Assembly: GCA_017993835.1 (NCBI GenBank)
Contig: JAGOLX010000039.1
Span: forward strand, 1 to 58,352
From: Phycisphaerae bacterium
GTDB lineage: Bacteria > Planctomycetota > Phycisphaerae > Sedimentisphaerales > Anaerobacaceae
Direction of reading: 5' to 3'
DNA: 58,352 nucleotides
Under the pieces are notes generated by a model. The model was not told the DNA's origin, did no database searches, and was given only the letters and a program-made list of their open reading frames with translations. Both the position numbers and the translations under genes were made by a program. Of this stretch, positions 52,572-58,352 are shown one piece after another. How positions within the stretch are numbered: position 1 is the first letter of the stretch; every line of letters starts with the position of its first letter.

Positions 52572-53588
52572 ATGAATCTCGGCAATGACAATGCGTTGTG
52601 GCTTCTGTTCCTGGTGCCGCTGGTGCTGGTGCCGGCGTATGTCTGGTGCTTCTGGCGCAAGGCGCGGACGCTGCGAATTCTCGCCAGCAACGAGATGCTC
52701 GCGCGGATCAACAACACGGTCAGTCTCAAGAAGCAGATGCTCAAAGCGGGACTGCTGATCCTGGCGTTCGCGAGCATCGTGGTTGCCCTGACGGAGCCGA
52801 AGTGGAATCCGCAGCCGCAACAGATCCGGCGCAAGGGGCGCGACGTGGTGATCCTTCTCGACACCTCCCGGTCGATGTTGGCCGAGGACATCACGCCGAA
52901 CCGGCTCGAACGCTCGAAGATCGCCATCTCCGACCTGCTGGAAGTCCTCCAGGGCGACCGCATCGCGATCATCACGTTCGCAGGCAACGCGACGGTGAAG
53001 TGCCCGCTGACGCAGGACTACGCGTTCGTCCGGATGGCCCTGGCGGACATCTCGACGGAGAGCACCAGCCGGGGCGGCACGATGATCGGCGACGCGATCC
53101 GCAAGGCTACCGACGAGGTCTTCGACAAGCAGAGTCGCCTGTACAAGGACGTCATCCTCATCACCGACGGCGAAGACCACGACAGTTTCCCCGTCCAGGC
53201 GGCGCAGAAGGCGGCGGAGGACGGGGTCCGCATTATCGCCATCGGTCTGGGCGACGACCAGACCGGGTCGCGCATCCCGATCACCGGGTCGGACGGTCAG
53301 AAGACGTTCTTGAAGTACGAGGGGCAGGAGGTCTGGTCCAAGCTCGACAGCGACACGCTTCGCGAGGTGGCCTACGCGACGGAAGGGGGCAAGTACCTGT
53401 CCGTCTCGCCCGGCACAACGCTGGACCTCGGGCGGATCTACGGAGATCTGGTCGCCTCGGCCGAGGGGCGAGAGCTGGAGTCGATGACCATGATGAAGTA
53501 TGATGAGAAATTCCAGATCTTCGTGGCTCTGGCCATGGGATTGCTGGTCGGTGAGGTGTTGATCAGTGAACGCAAGAAGACAGCATGA
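52572..53588 (+). CDS. VWA-domain membrane protein (BatB-like)
   Basis: 338 residues from ATG 52572 (MNLGNDNALWLLFLVPLVLV). The frame is open further up only through the REP array. A short N-terminal helix pair is followed by a VWA domain with MIDAS LDTSRSM (about 96-102), TDGEDHD and a final membrane helix (IFVALAMGLLVGEVLI). Its stop overlaps an ATG (ATGA) that would have been the natural start of the next gene in this operon, but that frame is disrupted by a repeat. Confidence 0.93.
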   Translation: MNLGNDNALWLLFLVPLVLVPAYVWCFWRKARTLRILASNEMLARINNTVSLKKQMLKAGLLILAFASIVVALTEPKWNPQPQQIRRKGRDVVILLDTSRSMLAEDITPNRLERSKIAISDLLEVLQGDRIAIITFAGNATVKCPLTQDYAFVRMALADISTESTSRGGTMIGDAIRKATDEVFDKQSRLYKDVILITDGEDHDSFPVQAAQKAAEDGVRIIAIGLGDDQTGSRIPITGSDGQKTFLKYEGQEVWSKLDSDTLREVAYATEGGKYLSVSPGTTLDLGRIYGDLVASAEGRELESMTMMKYDEKFQIFVALAMGLLVGEVLISERKKTA

Positions 53589-53609
53589 TTGGAAGACCCG
53601 ACGTGCAAA

Positions 53610-53785
53610 ACCGTCGGGCGGAAACTCGAATATCGAAATTCGAAATCCGAAACAAATTCGAAGGACCCAAACTCAAATGGCCGAAACGCTATTGCACGTT
53701 GGATCTCCTGTTTCGAGCTTTGGACTTCGGTCATTCGTGCTTGTTTCGAGTTTCGAGATTCGTGCTTCGAGATTCATTTTGTTGT
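53610..53785. repeat. Imperfect inverted repeat of the 'cgaaattcgaaatc' type at the batC-like start
   Basis: The left part (about 53625-53660; cgaatatcgaaattcgaaat) and right part (about 53735-53785; gtttcgagtttcgagattcg) are AT-rich inverted copies. Translated strings such as FEIRN and SSFEIRASR recur in repeats of many genomes. It overlaps the N-terminal codons of the TPR gene. Confidence 0.65.
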
Positions 53786-54615
53786 GGTCCTGTGTGGTGG
53801 CGGTTCTGGCCTCGGGGGCCAGGGGCGCGGCGCCGCGGGAGATCCTCCAGGAAGGCAATGGGCTCTACGGCGCCGGTCAGTTCGCTGACGCGGTCAACAA
53901 GTACAACGACGTCCTCGTGGAGCAGCCGCAGGCGGTCGAGCCCAGATTCAACAAGGCCAACAGCTACTACCGACTGGACGACCTCGGGGAGGCGATGGAT
54001 CTCTATCAGGAAGTGGCCGCCCAGAGCAAGGACATGAATCTCGTTGCGAAAGCCAAGTACAACCTGGGCAACTGCTTCTTCCAGCGGGGAACCAAGCAGC
54101 GGGACTCCGACCTGCAAAAGGCCGTCGAGGACATGAAGACGAGCATCACCTACTGGCGTCAGGTCCTGGACCTCGATCCGAAGAACGAGAAAGCCGCCCG
54201 CAATATCGAGGTGGCCCGCCTGACGATCAAGGACATCCTCGACCAGATCAAGCAGCAGCAGAAGGACCAGCAGAACCAGCAGGACCCGAACCAGACGCAG
54301 CAGGGACAACAGCAACAGCAGCAGCAAGGTCAGCAACAGCAACAGAATCAATCGCAGCAGGACCCGAATCAGCCGCAGGATCCGAACCAGGCCAAGGACG
54401 CGAATCAGCAGAAGAAGAATTCGCAGGCCCAGGAGCCCAATCAGCCACAGGATCAGCAGCAGTCCCAGCAACAACAAGCCCAGGACCAGCAGCAGGAGCA
54501 GAAGGTCGCGCCCGACGCGACCGCTCAGGAGCTGATCGACAACGAGCAACGCCAAAAGAAAGAACGTGAGATTCGCCGAAGAGGGCAGTACCAGCGAGTC
54601 GAAAAAGACTGGTGA
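53677..54615 (+). CDS. TPR protein with long Gln-rich tail (BatC-like)
   Basis: 312 residues from Met 53677 (MAETLLHVGSPVSSFG); its first 35 codons come from a dispersed repeat and form a hydrophobic leader ending ILLWSCVVAVLASGARG. TPR units (about 48-175; EGNGLYGAGQFADAVNKYND, FNKANSYYRLDDLGEAMDLY). Residues about 192-285 are a Gln/Asp/Pro/Asn low-complexity tract (QQDPNQ-type repeats). It ends with a basic helix. This matches BatC/BatE-type TPR proteins of aerotolerance operons. It overlaps the next gene by 4 bp (ATGA). Confidence 0.82.
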   Translation: MAETLLHVGSPVSSFGLRSFVLVSSFEIRASRFILLWSCVVAVLASGARGAAPREILQEGNGLYGAGQFADAVNKYNDVLVEQPQAVEPRFNKANSYYRLDDLGEAMDLYQEVAAQSKDMNLVAKAKYNLGNCFFQRGTKQRDSDLQKAVEDMKTSITYWRQVLDLDPKNEKAARNIEVARLTIKDILDQIKQQQKDQQNQQDPNQTQQGQQQQQQQGQQQQQNQSQQDPNQPQDPNQAKDANQQKKNSQAQEPNQPQDQQQSQQQQAQDQQQEQKVAPDATAQELIDNEQRQKKEREIRRRGQYQRVEKDW

Positions 54616-56567
54616 TGAAAGACGTTCTGAAATATGTCGTTCTGGCGATGTGTCTCACCCATCCAGCCATGGCGGGCAGTGGGGACAATGTCCGCGTCCG
54701 CGCCGTGGTCAACTCGGAGACCGCCATCTACCCCGGCGACACCTTCCAGTATTCCATCGTCGTCGAGGGGGGCAGCAAGCCGAGCAAGATCGACCTGTCG
54801 CCGTTGAACCCCTTCAATCCTCGTTCCGCCGGCGATGGCTCGTCGTACCACCAATTCCACGACCAGGTCGTGATCAGTCACTCCTTGAATTACGCGATCA
54901 CGGCCAAGGAGGCCGGCACGATGCACCTTCCCGGCGTGACGGTGGTCGTGGGCGGCAAGACCTACACCACCAACGCGGTCGATGTCGCGGTCTCGAAGCC
55001 GGGAACGACGGACCGTATGGCCGTGGAGTTTTCCGTCTCGGAGCGGACGTGCTACGTGGGCCAGCCGATCGTCATGACCGTGCAATGGACCGTCTCGGCC
55101 CGCTGGCAGAACGTCGCGTTCGACGTGCCGGTCTTCAAGTCGGACGCTTTCCTCGTCGAGGAGGTCTCTTCTTCGGGCGGTCCGGCCGGCGGCGAACAAA
55201 CGCTCATCGACGGGGTCCCGACGACCGTCCGTGGCACTCGCCAGCAGGTCAAGGGCGTGGAGGCAGAGGTCTTCGTCTTCAGCAAGGTCCTCATTCCCCA
55301 GCGTGCCGGCCGCCTCGTCCTCGATCCGGTCAGCGTCTCCGCCAATCTCGCGGTCGGTCGGGTCCGGACGAGCGATTTGTTCAATCCGTACACCCTGAAG
55401 TATGAGCGGGCCGCGGTGCAGTCCGCGTCCATCGAGCTGGAGGTGCGGGCGCTGCCGGAGACGGGCAAGCCCGCGGAATTCTATGGGCTGGTCGGGCGGT
55501 ATACGATCAGCGCCTCGGCCACGCCGACGAAGGTCAGCGTGGGCGACCCGATCACCGTGACCATCCGGATCGGGGGCAATCCGTATCTCAAGGCCCTGCA
55601 GTGGCCGCAGCTCGAGCAGGTGCCGGAGCTGGCGGCGAACTTCAAGATCCCGTCCGAGAAGGCCTCGCCGACCATCGAGGCTACGGCGGAGGGCCCCTGC
55701 AAGGTCTTCACTCAGACGCTCCGCGCCAACAGCGAAACCGTCACGCAGGTCCCGCCGATCCCGCTGGCCTATTTTGATTCCCAGCGGGGCGAATACGCCG
55801 TGGTCCGGACCGATCCGATCCCGCTGGAGGTCGCGCCGACGAAGATGCTCACGAACGCAGACCTGGAAGGCGCGGGGTCCGCTCCGGTGAACCGGGAGGT
55901 GGAGGCGATCCGCAAGGGCCTGTCGGCCAACTACTATGGCCCGGAGGTTCTGGTGGATCAGACCTTCTCACTGCCGTCGGCCATGGTCAGTCCCGGATAC
56001 GCCGCGATCTGGGCGATTCCGTTTGCGGGCCTCGTCGCCAGTGCCGCGATCCGTCTGTCCGGCCGGTCCAATCCCGCGTCGCTCACCCGCAGGCGTCATC
56101 GTCGAGCCGCCGGCGTGGCGGTGCAGCAACTGAAGGCCATCGTCTCCGCCGATCCGAAGCAGAGATCCGAACTGCTGCTGACCGCCCTGAAAGGCTATGT
56201 CGGCGACCGCTTCGACCGGGTCGCGGCGTCGCTGACGCCGGAGGATTGCCGACAGGTGATCGCGCAAGCTCTCGACGCGGTGGCACCCCCGTGGCACCCC
56301 CGCCCTCGAGGGTGTCTTTCCCCAGCCGGGGGCGGCTTGGCTACCTGTGGCACCCCCGCCCTCGGGGGTGTCCTTCCCCAGCCGGGGGCGGCTGAGCCAC
56401 CGGAACTCCAGACCGATTCGCCTTCTTCCCTTGCGAACCGGTACGCGGACTTGATCGCCGCCTGCGAGGGCTCGCGGTATTCCCCCCTGGCCTCCGACAT
56501 CGGCGCCGCCCAGGTCCAGGAGGCGACGGAGTTGATCGACGCCATCGAGAGGCGGGTGAAGCAATGA
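54612..56567 (+). CDS. BatD-like oxygen-tolerance protein with in-frame repeat insertion
   Basis: 651 residues. Signal peptide (VVLAMCLTHPAMAG), a long beta-rich outer region (about 20-455; VRAVVNSETAIYPGDTFQYS and later repeats of the same fold), one membrane helix (GYAAIWAIPFAGLVASAAIR, about 462-481) and a cytoplasmic helical tail. This is the BatD architecture. About 50 residues in the tail (about 560-607; starting WHPRPRGCLSPAGGG) are unlike the family and encoded by a tandem REP array. Translation stays in frame and the normal ending resumes (LANRYADLIAACEGSRYSPL). It overlaps the next gene by 4 bp. Confidence 0.9.
   Translation: MMKDVLKYVVLAMCLTHPAMAGSGDNVRVRAVVNSETAIYPGDTFQYSIVVEGGSKPSKIDLSPLNPFNPRSAGDGSSYHQFHDQVVISHSLNYAITAKEAGTMHLPGVTVVVGGKTYTTNAVDVAVSKPGTTDRMAVEFSVSERTCYVGQPIVMTVQWTVSARWQNVAFDVPVFKSDAFLVEEVSSSGGPAGGEQTLIDGVPTTVRGTRQQVKGVEAEVFVFSKVLIPQRAGRLVLDPVSVSANLAVGRVRTSDLFNPYTLKYERAAVQSASIELEVRALPETGKPAEFYGLVGRYTISASATPTKVSVGDPITVTIRIGGNPYLKALQWPQLEQVPELAANFKIPSEKASPTIEATAEGPCKVFTQTLRANSETVTQVPPIPLAYFDSQRGEYAVVRTDPIPLEVAPTKMLTNADLEGAGSAPVNREVEAIRKGLSANYYGPEVLVDQTFSLPSAMVSPGYAAIWAIPFAGLVASAAIRLSGRSNPASLTRRRHRRAAGVAVQQLKAIVSADPKQRSELLLTALKGYVGDRFDRVAASLTPEDCRQVIAQALDAVAPPWHPRPRGCLSPAGGGLATCGTPALGGVLPQPGAAEPPELQTDSPSSLANRYADLIAACEGSRYSPLASDIGAAQVQEATELIDAIERRVKQ
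56291..56430. repeat. Tandem REP pair array inside the batD-like gene, plus GGAG module
   Basis: GTGG (56291) .. CTAC (56341-56344) and GTGG (56347) .. CCAC (56397-56400), the reverse complement of the array at 52425-52548. It is followed by ggaactccagaccgattcgc (56402-56421), the complement of the module preceding the other array. Confidence 0.85.
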
Positions 56568-57586
56568 CGATTCGCAAAACAGCTCTGCTCGTGGCGGCCC
56601 TGGTGCTTGTGGGATTCTGTGACCCGTGGGCGGTGGCCCGTGGTGGATCGGAGAAAGCCAGATCGGGCCTCTATTCTTCAACGAAATCTCTGGGTTCGAT
56701 TTCGTTGACGAATAGACAGGACGAAACCCGCGATGCGCGAGGTTCGGAGTTCCGCCTTCAGGCGGATCAAGACCGCGTAAACGCGGAACTCCGAACGGAT
56801 CTGCCCTTTTCCGATCCTGCCCAGGCGACGCCCATATCCCGCGAGGACTTCCATGCCGTTCTGAACGAAGCCAACGCCGCCTTCCAGCAAGCGAACGCGG
56901 CTCAGGACCCTGACGCTGGACGACAACTTTTCGACAAGGCCATCCTCCTCTATGAGAAGATCATCGACCAGGGCGGCATCCGGAACGCGGGACTCTACTA
57001 CAACCTGGCCAACGCCTATCTCCTCAAGGACGACCTCGGCCGGGCCATTCTGAACTACCGCCGGGCCGAGAGGCTGGATCGCTCCGACCTGAACATCAAG
57101 AAGAACCTGGCGTTCGCGCGGAGCCGTCGGATCGACCGGGTCGAGACGGCCGCCCCCAAACGCGTGCTGGAGACCCTGTTCTTCTGGCACTACGACCTGT
57201 CGCTGCGGACGAGATTCCTGCTGGTCTGCCTGGCCTTTGCGGCGCTGTGCCTGGCGGGCATCGCCATGATCCGGCGGGGTCGAGGGACAGCGAGCACCGC
57301 CGGTGCGGTTCTTTCCGGCGTACTCGTCCTTTCCCTGCTGGCCTCGATCCTCATCGAAACGCACCGCCAGTCGCGTGAGCGGTTCGGCGTCGTCACGACC
57401 GCTGAGGTCGTCGCCCGCCAGGGCGACGGGCCCAACTATCCGCCCAGCTTCAAAGACCCCCTGCACGAGGGCACCGAGTTCGATCTCATCGAGCAGCGTC
57501 CCGGCTGGCTCCACATCCGCCTCGCCGACGGCGCCGACGCCTGGGTCCCCGAAGACGCCGCGGAACTGGGCGGCTCGGAAAGCTGA
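56564..57586 (+). CDS. TPR/SH3-domain membrane protein (BatE-like) with repeat-derived segment
   Basis: 340 residues. Signal peptide (LLVAALVLVGFCDPWAVA), then about 50 residues (36-86) encoded by two palindromic repeats. TPR units follow (about 95-190; GLYYNLANAYLLKDDLGRAI), then two membrane helices (about 210-230 and 240-262) and a C-terminal bacterial SH3 domain (about 275-335; VVARQGDGPNYPPSF then LIEQRPGWLHIRLADG). TPR plus SH3 is the BatE architecture. It is the last gene of the operon; only 4 bp separate its stop from a convergent small gene. Confidence 0.88.
   Translation: MTIRKTALLVAALVLVGFCDPWAVARGGSEKARSGLYSSTKSLGSISLTNRQDETRDARGSEFRLQADQDRVNAELRTDLPFSDPAQATPISREDFHAVLNEANAAFQQANAAQDPDAGRQLFDKAILLYEKIIDQGGIRNAGLYYNLANAYLLKDDLGRAILNYRRAERLDRSDLNIKKNLAFARSRRIDRVETAAPKRVLETLFFWHYDLSLRTRFLLVCLAFAALCLAGIAMIRRGRGTASTAGAVLSGVLVLSLLASILIETHRQSRERFGVVTTAEVVARQGDGPNYPPSFKDPLHEGTEFDLIEQRPGWLHIRLADGADAWVPEDAAELGGSES
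56673..56713. repeat. Inverted repeat 'tcaacgaaatc' inside the batE-like gene
   Basis: ATTCTTCAACGAAATC (56673-56688) and GATTTCGTTGACGAAT (56698-56713) are inverted arms (15 of 16 bases). The same core occurs at 58183-58221. Confidence 0.8.
56742..56796. repeat. GGAG-footed REP pair inside the batE-like gene
   Basis: Perfect 14-bp outer arms GTTCGGAGTTCCGC (56742-56755) and GCGGAACTCCGAAC (56783-56796). Each end is a hairpin with a GGAG foot: GGAGTT CCGCC-ttca-GGCGG and its inverted partner CCGCG-taaa-CGCGG AACTCC. The sequence after it (ggatctgcccttttcc) matches the complement of 52396-52411, linking it to the module near the other arrays. Confidence 0.85.
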
Positions 57587-57590
57587 CCAA

Positions 57591-57851
57591 CTACACGCCG
57601 AAGAAGCGGCACACGCGACGGAACATCCGCCAGTCGTCGCCGCCGAAGCCCCAGCGAGCAGCAAGGGCCTCCTTCTCCATCGGCGCGAGCGTGCACCATC
57701 GCAGGTAGAACGCCCCTTCCGTCCGCACGGTGCGCGCGAAGCCCTCCAGGATCAGGGCGCACTGGCGAGCCAGAGGATCCGTCGAGCGCTTCATCCGTTC
57801 GATCCGTCGGGACGCGGAGCGCCCATCCACAGGTTTACGCAGGGTCGTCAT
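57591..57851 (-). CDS. Small hypothetical protein
   Basis: 86 residues from ATG 57851 (MTTLRKPVDGRSASRRIERM). It overlaps the end of the upstream zinc-ribbon gene by 17 bp, so the two are coupled. Basic, with FYLRWCTLAPMEKEALAARW and a C-terminal DDWRMFRRVCRFFGV. No family was recognised. Small overlapping genes of this kind are frequent in prophage or plasmid-derived segments, but nothing else supports that here. Confidence 0.5.
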   Translation of the reverse strand: MTTLRKPVDGRSASRRIERMKRSTDPLARQCALILEGFARTVRTEGAFYLRWCTLAPMEKEALAARWGFGGDDWRMFRRVCRFFGV

Positions 57852-58065
57852 GAACGAGCACCTCCATAGCCATCCTGGCGTGCAGAGCCTTGCTTCGGCG
57901 ATTGGCCGCTCGTGCCGTGGCGGTCGCGACCCGGAACGACGTCGAGCACAGGCAGCACCGCGCCGATCCGGAGCGCACATAGCACCCGCGCGGGGTCAAG
58001 AGCTGGGCCCCACAGGCGGGACAGACGATGTCACCGAACGCGTTGACGCGCCCGCGCGGTGTCAT
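57835..58065 (-). CDS. Small zinc-ribbon protein
   Basis: 76 residues; GGGAGG lies just upstream of ATG 58065. Two Cys pairs, CPAC (about 15-18) and CCLC (about 37-40), spaced as in a zinc ribbon, then an Arg/Ala-rich tail (RVATATARAANRRSKALHAR). It is a possible nucleic-acid-binding or regulatory protein. It overlaps the next small gene. Confidence 0.6.
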   Translation of the reverse strand: MTPRGRVNAFGDIVCPACGAQLLTPRGCYVRSGSARCCLCSTSFRVATATARAANRRSKALHARMAMEVLVHDDPA

Positions 58066-58105
58066 AGAACCTCCCGGGAGACGGAAAAAGGCGAAACGGG
58101 CCTAC

Positions 58106-58148
58106 TTTGAGGGAGAAAAACCTCTTGGCTCGGTTTTTCCCCCTCAAA
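58106..58148. repeat. 17-bp inverted repeat near the window end
   Basis: TTTGAGGGAGAAAAACC (58106-58122) and GGTTTTTCCCCCTCAAA (58132-58148) pair at 16 of 17 positions. It lies upstream of the zinc-ribbon gene. It could be a repeat unit or a terminator-like hairpin. Confidence 0.6.
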
Positions 58149-58182
58149 CCGTTGTCGCGCGTCGCGAGCCTCGTGGTGTCCG

Positions 58183-58221
58183 TTCCTCAACGAAATCGAA
58201 CCACAAGATTTCGTTGAGGAA
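58183..58221. repeat. Perfect 15-bp inverted repeat 'ttcctcaacgaaatc'
   Basis: TTCCTCAACGAAATC (58183-58197) and its exact complement (58207-58221) enclose a 9-bp loop. It shares the tcaacgaaatc core with 56673-56713 in the batE-like gene. The rest of 58066-58352 contains nothing recognisable. Confidence 0.8.
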
Positions 58222-58352
58222 TATAGAGACTGTAGCAACGTTGCAGAGCATTTCTATCCTGTCTCACGGCGTTGTTGATGGAGAGTGGCGGTGGTTTGAT
58301 AGCGGGCGGGAGCTTGCAGGTCACGCTGCATGTCCAAAGCGATACGGCAACG

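Overview
This 58 kb, GC-rich window looks like a chromosome segment of a planctomycete, most probably a Phycisphaerae/Sedimentisphaerales-type bacterium. That is an inference from gene content: a secreted LRR plus parallel beta-helix protein ending in the 'SPCIDAGDP' type motif, many secreted proteins of unknown family, a MoxR/Bat gene cluster, GTP-type PEP carboxykinase, secreted carbohydrate-active enzymes, and many dispersed palindromic repeats. No rRNA, tRNA, CRISPR array or complete transposase was recognised.

Layout. 1-0.4 kb: right end of an IS5-like element beside a MITE-like element. 0.5-6.3 kb (minus): a Tat-exported TIM-barrel protein, an ICMT-like membrane methyltransferase, and guaB-guaA. 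6.7-9.5 kb (plus): a Cys-rich exported protein, then an ECF sigma factor with a membrane partner and a secreted protein. 10-13.7 kb (plus): pckG, then a two-gene ATPase/DUF4276 pair that may be a defence module. 13.8-20.2 kb: a secreted LRR/beta-helix protein, an Nramp-like transporter, a membrane-anchored protein, and pyrF-menG. 20.1-24.5 kb: a secreted GH36-like alpha-galactosidase and murD. 24.8-26.4 kb: a PilZ protein, a glycine-zipper lipoprotein and an Nfu scaffold. 26.4-36.75 kb (minus): mtnA and a catabolic locus holding a KDG kinase, a KDPG-type aldolase, an SDR, a BNR-4 beta-propeller enzyme, a fumarate-reductase-like flavoprotein and an OYE-GltD fusion. 37-40 kb: uvrA. 40.2-43.3 kb: small genes (DUF4160/DUF2442 pair, lipoprotein, DUF6429) and endonuclease V. 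43.3-46.5 kb: an orphan multi-PAS histidine kinase. 46.9-57.6 kb (plus): a nine-gene MoxR-DUF58-Bat operon with a parvulin-type PPIase embedded. The window ends with two tiny genes and long perfect inverted repeats.

The most striking feature is the repeats. At least two REP/BIME-like families occur, with hairpins whose outer foot is GTAG/GTGG or GGAG, plus several other palindromic families. They lie between genes and also in frame inside coding sequences: murD, nfi, the batD-like gene and the batE-like gene. In two places the GTAG foot supplies the TAG stop codon of the preceding gene. The REP-associated transposase (RAYT) that could move them is not in this window.

The genes expected to act together are guaB-guaA (GMP synthesis); the sigma factor and its overlapping membrane partner; the 27.6-36.7 kb minus-strand run (probable breakdown of an acidic polysaccharide or sugar acid to pyruvate and glyceraldehyde-3-phosphate, with two redox flavoproteins of unknown substrate); and the MoxR/Bat run (an envelope-associated AAA+/VWA system).
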